Assembly: GCA_022885665.1 (NCBI GenBank) | Contig: JAGQDJ010000082.1 | Location: forward strand, 1-64,000 | Direction: 5' to 3' | DNA from: Triops longicaudatus | Taxonomy: Eukaryota; Arthropoda; Branchiopoda; Notostraca; Triopsidae | DNA length: 64,000 nt | Part shown: positions 11,726-27,139 of the stretch, piece after piece | How positions within the stretch are numbered: the stretch's first letter is position 1 | How the letters are laid out: the number at the start of each line of letters is the position of its first letter | Notes under the pieces: generated by a model | The model's input: only the letters and a program-made list of their open reading frames with translations | Databases searched by the model: none | Told to the model about the DNA's origin: nothing | Position numbers and translations under genes: made by a program

Positions 11726-13135
11726 TTAGAGCACAATAGCTTCATACGTTGAGGTCGGATTTTCTATTTCGTTCTTGCTTTGAATTAAACGCAACTCCAG
11801 TTCCTTTGATCCCGGCTTTCCGTCTCGTGCTTTGCCTAATAAAATTAAATATGATCAATTAAACTAGCGTACGTCGGATAAAATGTTAAAAACATGAATC
11901 AACAACGTAAAATGGTCAAGTAAACACTATGAAGAAAAGAGATACTTGTAGACATCTTGTCAAATTAAGTTCTAAATTGACATAATACTCGAGGATACTA
12001 AGGACACCCATACTTGTAAATTATCGGGAAAGAAAACATTCTCGGTAAAAATGGGGATAACTTACTTGAAGCATATTCTATCGTTCTTTTTATGACGCTT
12101 TGCAGTGTTCCAATTGTACCTTCCACAGCAAGGACTAGATTGCCTTTAAATTTCTGCATATAAGCGAGCAAAAGTGATGCGAACAGGTCTCCAGTTCCTG
12201 TGAAGATGTAAGGCAAGCGAGGAATTTCAATGCATAAACGTTGTTTTACTCCATCTCCTATTTTTTAAGAACACCCCCACCCCACCCAAAAAAAAATTAA
12301 TTAAAATAGTAAAGATCAGAATACAACTAAAAATGTCACAAAGAACTAATAAGCACCATTTTTCGAGCTCGCGTAGGCACGCAACTTGCCGTCGCTCTTT
12401 CCTAGTTCAGAGCTAGAGATAACCACAGTTCGAACTCCTTTATCGTGGAGGACATCCATAGCTTTTAGCGCATCCTCCTCGCTTTGAATTTTGATTCCAG
12501 TTATCAATCTGAAACAGATGAATAACTTAGCTCCTCCTAAGAAAGCGACAGAAAAGTTATCTACTCTGCTTCAAACTGGTTTGGAGTTATGATATCGGCT
12601 AGAGGAATGACTTCATCACGGTACAATGGTAGCAACTCCTTAGGAACGTAGAGTTCTCCGTTATCTCCCATAACAGGGTCACATACTGACAAAAAATATT
12701 AAAATTAAATAGTAATGAATGTTAGTCCAAGAATGTAATGGAATAGATACCGTAAGTCAGGTTCGGGTTGATGTTTTTTAGTTCTTTGACAACCTCAATG
12801 AGTTGCCGAAGGAAAGAAGGTGATCCCACATACCCTGTCAAGAGGTGTGTGTAATCATTCAAGTTATTCATCCTCAAGCCATCCAATAAGTCGGCAAGCT
12901 CTTGATCTTGTAAAACAGTCCCTTTCCATTTTCCATAACCTGTATGATTAGAAAATTGGACGGAATTGATCGTGTCTACCTCAAATCCAAGCACCTGTTG
13001 TAAAAAAATTAATGTTTGATAAGAAGTCACAAGATATGTTCGATTAAAATTAACCTGCAATGGAAACGTTGCACTTTTATTCCCGACATAGCCGGATACA
13101 ACATGACTTTGGATGGACAAAACGCGGCAGTCCAT
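11726..13135 (-). CDS. PDXK: Pyridoxal kinase, 299 aa
   Basis: Six exons (13055-13135, 12751-12994, 12565-12685, 12357-12508, 12066-12257, 11726-11835) join in phase. The start MDCRVLSIQSHVVSGYVGN is the family N-terminus. VCDPVMGDNGELYVP and ITPNQFEAELITG are the substrate/ATP loops, and TGTGDLFASLL carries the catalytic Asp223 of the ribokinase-like fold. The end LRLIQSKNEIENP matches the family C-terminus. It phosphorylates vitamin B6 vitamers to make pyridoxal phosphate. Exon 4 ends with a non-consensus gtgctt donor chosen because it restores phase. Confidence 0.96.
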
Positions 13136-15680
13136 GATTTAGAAGTGATTTGGGAGCACTAGGACGAAGGGGCACTGAAAAGTGAACGGAATTCAACAAG
13201 GGCGAATAGCTTGCAACTTGAAATGTTGCTACGGTACGTGGGTAGATGACTTGACTGTTCTGTGAGTTGCATGGAAGAAGCGGGAAACAATATTTACAAT
13301 TACGCCGAGCTTCATTTCAAACATGCAACTAGGGTTGCCAGATTTCTTCCGGACCAGCAAACCAAATTGACCGGCAAAGAAACCAAAATAAACCACTGAC
13401 CAGGAAAATTAACCAATATTTATTTTTTTCTGGGAAATTAAATCAAAGTAATACGTATTTTAACACGAAAAAATCAATTATATGTGTTAAGTTTCACAAC
13501 TTTACTTTTGGATTGGTAGCGTAATGATTTGATTTATTGAGTAATGAGTACATACACACAAATGAACACAGGACACAAAACAAACGAAACACAAGTAGTC
13601 TTTACTGTCCACTACAGTATTCGACTTACAAGCCTCGTGAACTAACTCAACTCGACTAACTTAACAGACTAACTAATTCCTCGCGATACTTTCGCTTCTT
13701 ATACTAAAGCTTACCCTTGACCATGAAATACTTATCCCTGACCTTAACCTTACATTCAGTCAAGGATTATGAAAACCTATCATATGTGTATATTTTCATT
13801 AAGACGGTTTTTGCGATATAACTATTTTTTAAGAAAAGGGAAAATACGCTTGTTCTTACACGCCGCAATTTCTGTCGATAAAGTCTAAAAGCTATAAGTG
13901 TACAAGCTACCAAATGAGCAGCTTCAAGTATAAGCTGTCTTGTAGTCTTGTTTGTTTGTTTTTTTTCACATATAATCCAAGCAAAAAACAGCTCAAACGA
14001 ATAAGCAGTAAGCTTTTCCATTGTGTCGTTGCGTGATTTTGGAATAGAGTTGACATAAAAACCGTTACTATTTAACACGGCCGTTACTCTCCACTATACC
14101 TGCTCATTAATGTTTGACGCTAAGACAAATTAAAATTATTAGTGTAGATGCCCTAACATCCGTCAGCTACAGAAATTGAGCACACGAAGAACAACCGGAC
14201 AAACCGGTTGATCCGGCAAAAGTTAAAAACAGCAATTATGCTTGTGAGAAAAGGTCTTAAAATTTCTAAAAGCTAAATTTGCAGACTCGTTAAGCATTTA
14301 CTCGTTTCGATGAAAAAGCATTAATTTCGCAACATTTTACATTGAAGTTCGTGTTATAATCAGAATTCACGGCAATTCTCTCAAATAAACTTTTGTCGTA
14401 AGAACTTGCGGTTCACCTGATAACAAATAAACGGATAAGAGGGAGTCTATGGCAACCCCGAAAGGACAAATACTCAGGAACAGAAAAATAGGTACGTTAG
14501 CTACTTGTTGGTACTTATTGTTTGTTCCCACCAGTGCCGTCTTAACTTGTCCACGCGCTTATGACACTGGGGAACAGGGAATCTCTTCTTTGCCACGAAA
14601 TATTGGAACACAAAGAACCCAAGTCTTTAGCTTATTTGATAATTTGATGTATTGTCACGTTCTACTGCTTTTCATGCTAACTCTTACTTTTTGGTTACAA
14701 CAATAAAATTTTACATTGAAGAAGCGGAACTGGTTCAAATGAAGGTCAAGAAGGAACTAACTATTACAGGCTGGGTGCAGGGGATTTCATTCTTACTAAT
14801 AATGAATCTTAAGATTCATCGTTGGGCGGTTACAAAATTTAACTGTTGGGCAACAATGAACGCCACAGTATTTTACCACAACAGGGACCATACAGAGGAA
14901 ATCAAATATTAATTTACAAGTTCTAAGTTTATTCTCAAAAATTATATATAGTAAGGGTATTCATAGGAAAATAGGGGAAAGAGCCCGTGAGAGAAAATCC
15001 CTTCCGGCTTCGTCCGGAACATTGTTAGTAAAATGTAGTACAAAATAACACGTAGCTACTTGATCTCACAATGACAGACAATGAGTGAAAAAAGTAGCAG
15101 AAAGGTATTCATTTCTGCTTTCTGTTACATACTGCCTCAATACTCTATGGCAATATCTTGCAGTAAGTGACATACTGTCGCTTCTTCTCGCTTCGTATAG
15201 CTTCTTAGCACATCTTCTTACCCGGTAAAAGGGAGTCAACTATACTTATACTTTTTGGGCTGTATAACTAGAATGTTCGGTTCTGCCCTTTACATGCATC
15301 TCAATTTTCCTTCCAATATTCCAATACAGCAGACACTGAAAACAAATTTAATTACGCTTGTTTAAAGTGCCCCCTTATCAACTGAATATAACCTTCCTAT
15401 ACTTAGTAGTGATCTTACATGCCGTAATTTCATAATTTCATAAGCTTAATCGGCTTCCAGGCAATGCAGTACGGCATACGATTGCTTCCTTCCACGTCTG
15501 TTTCGTTTAATATTGCATTACATAAGCACGCATTTATTTAGCTAAGCTAGATGCAGTCAAGTTCAAGCCGTACCCAGGGGTAGTTATATGGTCAACCCCC
15601 CTCTAAATTGTAATTTTATAATGGGAAAGATATGACAAACCTCAGATGTTCAAAAAATTGCATACGAAAACACCCCCCGA

Positions 15681-15700
15681 NNNNNCCCCCCCCCCCCCCC
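15681..15700. other. Assembly gap of five N followed by a 15-C run
   Basis: Five unknown bases directly precede a homopolymer of C. The true length and sequence here are uncertain, typical of a hard-to-read G/C homopolymer. Confidence 0.97.
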
Positions 15701-17043
15701 GATTAGTTCGGAAATAATAAATTTAAAGTTGATGCAGTGGTAGCCGCTATAATCGAGAAATAAGCAAACATATTTGTATAAATGTATACGGGTTAAGACG
15801 GAGTAATTTTTAGAAAAGGGTTTTAGAACGGGTCACTTTTCCTGAACGGCATTTTTTCGCTCCTTTGCCAAACTATGTCTGCAATCAGACGAACGGAACG
15901 GAGCTCGGACTAAAGTTAATGGACAAAATAAAGCAGTGCCGAAAAAGTGGCCCCTTCTGATATCCTGGTTCAAAGATGTATTATTTCGAGCTATGCACGC
16001 TGGTTTTACGAATAAATTTGTTAGGCAAATCTTAGCCGAGAAAAAACAACCAACCAAAACAAATTTCCATAAATCAAGGCCCTCAAAAACAAACCACTTT
16101 TCTCATTTTTGGTTTGGGAAAAAAATCTGCAGGCAACACCAATTGTTTCCCGCAAGATAGAAGCTATCACTTCAAAGCGTGAGTGTGAGCTCTGGAATGT
16201 GAACGGCGGATATTGTTGTTTCAATTACCTACGATTTATACCTCCATATAATCCCTTCGTGCGTACTGGAACTCCTGATTATGGAGACCACCTTGGAAGG
16301 ACATTTTCGTCCTTAAGGCTGGGATTTTACGTTAATTTTCAAACCTTTGCTTGTCATGCTGTAAGATTTTCTGATAAAGTCTTCATGAAACTTGAATTAA
16401 AAGTATAGAAGTATGATTTTTTACTCTGTATTAGAACTTTCGGAGTCTTACCTAATGAACTAAATACGTGCATCAGATTTTGTCAACCTTGTCAACTACC
16501 CTCTGATCCTGTCCACTGGACAAAACTGGAGCTCTACTATACGTATGACATACAATTCGTGATGTAGGTCTCCTGTTTTTTCGTAGGCTGTAGTAATTCC
16601 CCGACGGGTAAACTCTCACTTGCTAAGGACTCTGCGTTCTAAGCTATTAGATGAGACCTTTCCGAAAGAGCTATAATAAATAGTTACTAGGGTGAAAGAA
16701 AAATATTTTAGCTCACAAAATATTTCGGTCAGGATGGCTGTAGACAAACGAACTCAATACTACTGTAAAATGGACTGCTACGGCCACAAAGTTCCTCCTT
16801 TTACTTCTGTCATTCAAGGAGGAAAGTTCAAGTTTTAAGGAAAGCACTTATTGGGAAGTAAAAAGTAACGCCAACTGACAAAAACCGATGAAAGCAAAAA
16901 ATACATAAATAAATAACATTAATCTTGTAAAAAATAAAAGCAACTTCAAAAAGAACATGACCATAGAATACTATATATTTGACTATGTGTGAAAAATATA
17001 GCTTCTGTGTGCAATAATGTAAATATTAATACAGTAAGTAGTA

Positions 17044-17239
17044 CAGTGGTGCCCAGCCTTTTTTCACCCGAGGGCCGCGCGCGACATGATATAAAATCTC
17101 GCGGGCCTGAATGTTCCGGTTTCGCCAGAATCATGCCGACGTTAAAAATGAAATTATGCAGTGATATACATGAGCGGTATAAATGAGCGGGCCGCATGAG
17201 GCACCTTTGCGGGCCGGATATGGCCCGCGGGCCGTAGTG
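17044..17239 (+). mobile_element. hAT-like MITE, 3'-truncated copy
   Basis: Starts CAGTGGTGCCCAGCC and matches the complete copy at 63212-63419 over nearly its whole length, including CGCGGGCCTGAATGTTCCGG and the GGGCCGCATGAGGC region. The match stops after GGGCCGTAGT, so the 3' terminal inverted repeat is lost. It is non-coding. Confidence 0.85.
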
Positions 17240-17621
17240 ACTTTTTTTATATAGGCCTATATATCTCGCGCAAGTGCAATATTCAAGAAAGCGCTGCCTT
17301 TTTTCAGTTGTTTGCAAGCTGGGTGCAGTTAAAGCTTAGAGACCTTTGATCCAGAGGGTGAGTTTTGAAAGCTTCTTATTTACAAGTGACAACTCATTTT
17401 CCCCTAAATCTGCAGCAGTTTCAGTTCTTCTATTTCTTAAGAACCGTTTGTAATAAACTTATGTAGCAAACCTGTATCTGTGAATTACTGGGTAATTCCA
17501 AAGTTTTACCTCAGATATAATGGCGTCTACCAAGGATATGCTAAAAGCATCTACGTCTACACCTATGACGTGAGATAGAGCCTCAGTTGTCGTTTATGTT
17601 GTATGGTAGTGTCTGTTTGAG

Positions 17622-17981
17622 CATTAGTGAACGGGTAGTCAATTTATTTAAAATTCCAAAAAAGCTGTTTTGAAGGCTGATATATTTGCCACGTTTAAGA
17701 CACAATATATTTTTTCACTTGCAACCTGCAAGCCTTCTTTTTCTTTAATCCACATGATTTGTCGGGTAGGCGGTTTTAGAGTAGGCATTTTTCGAATATT
17801 TTTTTTACGTCTCCCCGAATACAATCAAACATTAAAGAGTTACTGAAGATAGATTGTAAAAAGCTACGGATGAACGATGATCAAGCGATGAGTAAAGAAG
17901 GTTGCTGTAGCATTTCGGTTGAAGAATCTGGAGCATTGTCTTTATGATATGCAACGTAAGCTTAAGTAGATGGCAATTGTG
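17622..17981 (+). repeat. Diverged direct repeat, copy A
   Basis: Shares order and many identical stretches with 19424-19778, including AATCCACATGATTTGT, AGTTACTGAAGA and GCAACG(T/C)AAGCTTAA. Both copies are interrupted by indels. No intact frame is kept, so this looks like an old duplication or a transposon fragment. Confidence 0.7.
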
Positions 17982-18256
17982 CATCTTTCTCTAGTCTTTA
18001 CCTTATTGACTGTCACAACTTAACAGAAGATAAAAAAAATAGCACAATGGCAGGCAAATCGGAGTCGCAGCTGCAGTGCTCCATTGTAGTGATATTCCGA
18101 AATTTTCGAGTCCACCAAAACCTGCAAAAAATGCAACATTAGAAAATTAGTAAAGCTCTACCATGGAACAAGTTTTGTAAACTGGTTATCTGTGTTTAGA
18201 AAATCGTCCGTAAAATTTACCAATGTTCTTGTCCATTACGCTGGAACTTCACAGCC

Positions 18257-18401
18257 GGGGCCGTAACCAGGATTTCATTTGGGGGAGGGGGGGGGGGTCA
18301 ATATGCAGTTTTATTGGACATTTGGTTTTCACTTACGTACACCATTGTAAAATATAATTTTCAGGGGGTAACCTCCTACCCCCATAGCTATGGTTCTGTC
18401 C
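18257..18401. repeat. MITE-like repeat, CCGTAACCAGG family, copy 2
   Basis: Begins GGGGCCGTAACCAGGATTTC, has a G-run and a TTGGACATTTGG core shared with the 55-kb copy, and ends CCCCCATAGCTATGGTTCTG, roughly inverted relative to the start. Non-coding. Confidence 0.6.
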
Positions 18402-19423
18402 ACAGTGGTCCTAATCCCAAGTAGCGCAAGTCCGTCTGTAAGACATCTAGAAGATATTTAGATGTCGACAAAAAAGAACAATGCGCCAGGAGCCAATTTC
18501 TAAAGTCACTAAAAATTGCGGAGATATTGGCTTACAGCAGTCTGTCCTTGGCCTGCTTTATTGCATTCTGGTGAATTCAAGCTTGGTGATGATAGGCCAT
18601 GCAATCTCAGATCTAACCCTCGTATTGTGTTGCACGGTATTTGTGAAAAGGTTGAAAAAATAAAACAAGGGCTTTGTGCCTCCAGGTATCGCTAGTGAGG
18701 TCATTTAGCTCGTTCGGAAACGTTTACAGGTTATGGAATTCAGAAATTATATCGTAACGAGCATTCTGTGCGCCGCCTATGGCCAAGAGAATTTGATACT
18801 GTGGACCGAATCATATTAGAAATGCCGCGTGGGAAGGTTTTAGATACTCGTTCTATGTGCATAGGATAGTTAACCATTTGCGATAACATACCTTAATGAC
18901 AGCTCTGAAGGTAGCAGTCTTTTTCCAATGTCATAAACTGTACAGAAAAGCGAGTTTCATGACAGGACAAGCTCTATTATTTTCGCCATACAGCGAATGA
19001 AGTAAGGAAATATCGGAGCTGACTAAGAAATCAATACAAAGCGAAACAGTGACAAAAAATGGCAACTACCCCATAACTGAAATCCGACGAGGTCCTATCA
19101 TTACTTTATGTCGTACTATATTTTGTAGACGCTTCCCTTGGTTGCTAAAGCTGACAATTTGCTCCACATTCTACGTTATAGCCCCCCGGTTTAACTTATG
19201 TCGTGACGTCGTTCAGTTCAACACGCCACCACAACATTTCGATAGTATAATTACGCATCTAGTGACAAGCTTATATTTGTTTCGTCCTTTTGTCTTTATA
19301 TCGTCATTTCCTAAGTTTTTTTTCACTACGTAGCTGAAAAAGATTCTCGAAAAAGATGTTCGGTGTTAAGCTTTAGAACTTTATCGTGATGAAAAATAAG
19401 CACGTCTTGTACCATGTGTCGTA

Positions 19424-19778
19424 GAATCAGTGAACAGGAAGTAAATTTAATTAAACTTTCAAGACTGCTGTTTTGAAGTCTAGTATATGTTTGCCCCGTT
19501 TAATAAGCAACATAGATTTGCTCAGTTGCAACTGCAAGCCTTCGTTTCCCTTAATCCACATGATTTGTATGGTAGGCAGGTCTTGGGGCAGGTATGTTTT
19601 GAATCGACGTTTTTTTACCACTCGCCGTATATATTTAAACATAAAACAGTTACTGAAGACAAACGGCAGTAAGTTACAGTTCATGTTGAGTTGGAAAGGT
19701 TTTCGTAGATTTTTGGTGAAAAAGCTTGAACCGTGTCTTCGTGATACGCAACGCAAGCTTAAATGGACGGTAATTGAG
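19424..19778 (+). repeat. Diverged direct repeat, copy B
   Basis: Second copy of the block at 17622-17981, about 1.8 kb downstream in the same orientation. Short open frames on both strands here have no counterpart in copy A, so they are probably chance. Confidence 0.7.
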
Positions 19779-20034
19779 CTACCCTAATTAACTGTTTGGG
19801 GTAAGCGGTAAATCAATCGTGAGTGACGAAGAATCAATGAAAACGCAAAATTTTCTACATAAGGATTATATTTATACCTGTTAGACATGCACGGGAAATA
19901 ACCGATTAGGAAGGAGCAGTGACCAGTTTTGATCGAAAGCTTAGCTGCTGGGGTTTATGCAATAGTTGAGTCCGTAAGCGGCATGGGGGTGCAACTTAGT
20001 TCACGTCCAACCTTAGGATAAAGAACACCAAAAA

Positions 20035-21221
20035 ATGAAACATTGTCTTAAAACAACCCTTTTCTCATTCATGTTTCTTTTTCTGAATCCCGTCTGCCTT
20101 TATTCACAGTATCAGTCGCATTTTTACGTCGCGGAGCCTAAGTGGTACCAAGCATTTTTGTATGACGAAAACGCAACCATTATAAATTTCCGCGAAAGTA
20201 AATTTCCTTTAAATCAGAAAGTCCCGATTTGATTAAACTTGATATTAGGTTATTCGTTAGAATTAGCTCAAATCCATTGCGGGAGAAAGTGCTCCCAAAA
20301 TGAATTTTGCGAAGTTTTTAGCATAACAGGCGGACCTGGTGGTTGGAGATGTGCCTTGTCAAACAGCAGTTATTGTCATCCGAATCGAACAAATGTTTTA
20401 CTACCTGATACGAACAGTGCAACTTGGGACAAAGTGCGAGACATAGCCAACAATGGAACAAATTGTTTCCGAAGAAGCGGTATTTTAAATTTGACAGATC
20501 CAAACCAGTACTGTCCATATATTCGGCCTGGGTGTTTTGGTGAAAATTGCACCGATTGTCACAAGAGTTGTTCTGAATGCTTTAGTTTCAAGAACATGTC
20601 ATCGGGTAAGACAATTTTTATGCTCATTTACAAGCATGCTAATGAAAAAATGGTAAATGTCGAATAGATATGGAACACGAATGCACAATTTGGATTTGGG
20701 ATCCTCCAGCACCACCAGTAACTCATTACAAATGCTACGGTCCGTACAGCTACGTATGGGTCAGGAAGGTAGACAGAAACAACGGAAATGACATCAGTGG
20801 ATGGACACTGAACAAACCTCGACCGGATGAGAATTTTACTTGGATACAAAGCATGTCGACAGGGAAAGAAGCCCATTTCTTTTTCAGTGAAAGCGAAGAT
20901 GCAAACACAACATACGTGGCTAATTATAAAAATTTCAATATCTCGGAAAGAGGGATTCTCAGGATGAGCTTCGTAGACGGGAGTGCAGGAGACGGGTTTA
21001 AATTTGGCCAAAATATGGACGGTAACATTTCTTTGCAATTTATTTGGCCTTCAGGTGGTTATTGCGGTCCGTACTCGTATCAAACGAATGATGCGACATG
21101 TCCAAGCGACCGCGTTAGTTTATGGGATGCCAGTAACATCTCAAGGAATTTCTTCGGTATCCGCTGGCCTACGTTAAACCTTAGCGGAGGTATTGGATAC
21201 TTTCGACTACTCTTTTATTAA
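20035..21221 (+). CDS. Unrecognised secreted Cys-rich glycoprotein, 351 aa
   Basis: Three exons (20035-20197, 20267-20605, 20668-21221) join in phase through two short introns of about 60-70 bp. Residues 1-24 are a signal peptide (basic MKHCLK, then FSFMFLFLNPVCLYS). The middle has a Cys-rich part with HCGRKC, FCEVF, CPYIRPGCFGENCTDCHKSC spacing, somewhat like a PAN or disulphide-rich domain. The last exon has a repeated theme, CYGPYSYVWV and later YCGPYSYQTN, suggesting two related beta-rich segments. Many N-x-S/T sequons (NAT, NSS, NRT, NGT, NCT, NMS) indicate an extracellular glycoprotein. AATAAA lies at 21343-21348. I do not recognise the family; a lineage-restricted extracellular protein is inferred. 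Exon 2's acceptor has alternatives within 20 bp. Confidence 0.75.
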
Positions 21222-22955
21222 GAAAAAGCCTGTTTGTGTGAAACCTGCTCAGTAGTCTAAACTAGTGATCAAAGTTATTGCACAGTAGTATACACATAAC
21301 CATAACTTGCTGTGCTAAGTATTTAAAGGAGTGAATTGGTTGAATAAAGTAACTTGTCTCGTTTAATGCGTGTACTTTTTTGTCTCCAAAAATTTTCCAT
21401 TCTTTTTGGTCACTACCAAACAGTCTTGACAGCTAGCAAACCCAAAATACTGAAATCGACAAAATTCTTGCGGATTCCGTGAATATAAGCTCCCTTAATC
21501 GCGGCAATAGACGTTCATGCATGGACCACTCTGCAGTGAACTCTTCAGTGTGTTTTGACCATTTAGCAATGTCTGCAAGAACAAAAGTCAGAGTTTCCAA
21601 TAATTGTTTCGCCCGTGTCAGTTTGCACAACATGATAGGACAGGAATGTCTCAACTATGCTTTTACGGTCGTTAAATATTAACTATTCGCTGCAACATGT
21701 AGTGCAAGTTTTTGTACGAAATGTTTTACCAAGATTAGCTAAGCCTTGAAGAAAAACTTGCACCATGATGATCGTAAATATCAAGTAGGACAAAATGTTC
21801 CATGTGAGTTACTAAAATGGTGTCGTAGCTCAAGCTTTTATATCTCTACTATGCTTTTCCGGTCGTTAAGTATTCACTATTCGCTGCAACGTTTAGTACA
21901 AGTTTTTCTACGAAATGTTGACCAAGATTGGCTAAACCTTGAAGAAAAACTTGCACCACGATGATCGTAAATATCATGTAGGACAAAATGTTCCGTGTGA
22001 GTTACAAAGGTGGTATCGTAGCTCAAGCTTTTATATCTGGAGCATAAAAACCGAAAAAAAAAGGTATTGCGCGATTTTCTGTTGCTGAAGCAAACAAGGT
22101 ATCCCAGTCCATTACCCTATTACAAAGTGATGAATTCTACAAATTGATATGACAAACAGTGTTATACAACTGGAATTTACATGGACATTAACTGCGTAAG
22201 TCAGTCATTAGAGCACAATGATTATGTTAGTGTAAGATCCCCAACTGCCGCCCATTTAAGCGGTTGCGCATCACAAACACGCGGTTCAAGGTTTTTCCAC
22301 CACAATGTTGCAACTGACTGATATGATTTTGCCCGATTTTGGTGGAAAAATCTTTGTCATAACCCTTAACTCACTTGTATATATTTAATCGTTTTATAAT
22401 GTTTCAATCCATTTAGCGTGAGGTCAAGAACGCCGGTTCAAAAATTCACACCAAGAAGCACCCCTCCCAATTAGGCCTATATAGATTAAATGGTTAAAAG
22501 GTTTGTTAGCTGCAATTTTGCAAACGTTTGTTGTTTATTGAACAACCCTAATCCACAGCAACCTTTAAAACAACAGTTTATGAATGTTAGCTCAATTTGC
22601 TTGGTCTTCACCCATTCATTGACTCCAGCACAAGGTAGACGTTAAAAAAATAAGCGCTTATTTTTCTGTAAAACTTTTATTTTATTTCTCTGCACTTACG
22701 TAGATAAGACGTTTTATCGACCACTTTTATTCAAATTCACCCTGTATGCCCGCACAGCCTTTTAATTCAAGGACACTAAAAATTAAAGCTTTGATGTACA
22801 GATGTAATCTTGTAATATAGTACTGGAGGACATTTATAGCAAAATGGTATTATTAAAATCGTGAGCAAGTTTTAAACATCAATTAATATGCAGAGAAATT
22901 TATCTTCCACGCCTCTCTTGAGCAAACCAACAACAAAAATCCTTGAGAGCGAAGA
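21222..22955. other. Intergenic with a tandem duplication
   Basis: Apart from the two-copy tandem repeat at 21655-22042 and A/T-rich sequence, nothing recognisable is seen. It separates the secreted glycoprotein gene from the last exon of CYP302A1. Confidence 0.5.
21655..22042 (+). repeat. Two-unit tandem duplication, unit about 194 bp
   Basis: Units 21655-21848 and 21849-22042 share CTATGCTTTT(A/C)CGGTCGTTAA, CTTGAAGAAAAACTTGCACCA(T/C)GATGATCGTAAATATCA and GTCGTAGCTCAAGCTTTTATATCT in the same order, with scattered substitutions. Non-coding; a simple tandem duplication. Confidence 0.9.
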
Positions 22956-26364
<3,409 letters not shown>

Positions 26365-27139
26365 TTTGTCTGCGTTTGGCAAGATTCCTTGCTAGAACTG
26401 GTATGAAGAAGCAGGAAACATGAGACAACCGAAGTAGTTCTTAAGCCTTGCCAAGGTCAAGTCCACACATCGTTGGAACCTGCAAAGCCCCTCCGGATAT
26501 CCTAAGCTTTGTCTGAAATCCCGGACAAATGAAAGGGGGCAATCATGATTGGCCCCAAAATGAACAACACCCATCATTAGTATACTTCAGTTCCCCAAGG
26601 GAAAGTTACCTGTGAATTCCAAACCGATTTGCTGCGTGCTGTTGCTACTAGCTAATCCACAATAGGTGCTACGAAATGTACACTCAGGACAAATGAAAAC
26701 CGAACGAAATATTTATTTTGTATTACAGATAAATATATCAAGGACTGAGTATTAGCTTTACAAGTCATGGATCATAGATCAAGAATTATGACAAAGTAGA
26801 AAGAAATGATATGGAGCAACCGTGCGACGTAAATCACAGTGAGGTTTTGCTAACTGAAGAACAAATGGCCGGCGATTTCTCTACTGCATCCCTTTGCAAA
26901 TATCTTTATCCAAAGACATTCATTTCTCGTATCTTGTCACCTACCCATACACAAATTCAGAAATACGTATTATAGTCATGAACAATAATCACATACCTAG
27001 CGTTCGCATCTTCCTGCTAAACAATTTTTGATTCCTGAGAATAAGTGGCGAATTACGAAGTTCGGATTGTTCCAAAACTTTCCTTTCAAACTGGCCTAGA
27101 ACCAAAATCAATAAATATATATGTATATATATTTTTTTT
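26365..27139. other. Intergenic, CYP302A1 promoter side
   Basis: Separates the CYP302A1 start from the DENND2 stop, both on the minus strand. No exon or known element recognised; the promoter of CYP302A1 should lie here. Confidence 0.5.

Larger units (their letters stand above)
13136..20034. other. Gene-poor, repeat-bearing interval
   Basis: No conserved exon was recognised on either strand over about 6.9 kb. It holds a truncated hAT-like MITE, a CCGTAACCAGG-family repeat, two direct copies of a ~355-bp block, and a short assembly gap beside a C-run. Short open frames (for example at 14449, 16109 and 19049) show no family features. TTGCC(A/G)GAT-like motifs near 13328 and 14215 point toward each other and might bound an old transposon, but the match is weak. 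Confidence 0.55.

Noticed and set aside
13327..14215. Possible transposon bounded by TTGCC(A/G)GAT motifs
   Set aside because: The ends match only loosely and no target-site duplication or coding part was found.
16109..16408. 99-codon plus-strand frame in the gene-poor interval
   Set aside because: No ATG start, no recognisable motif, isolated in repeat-bearing sequence.
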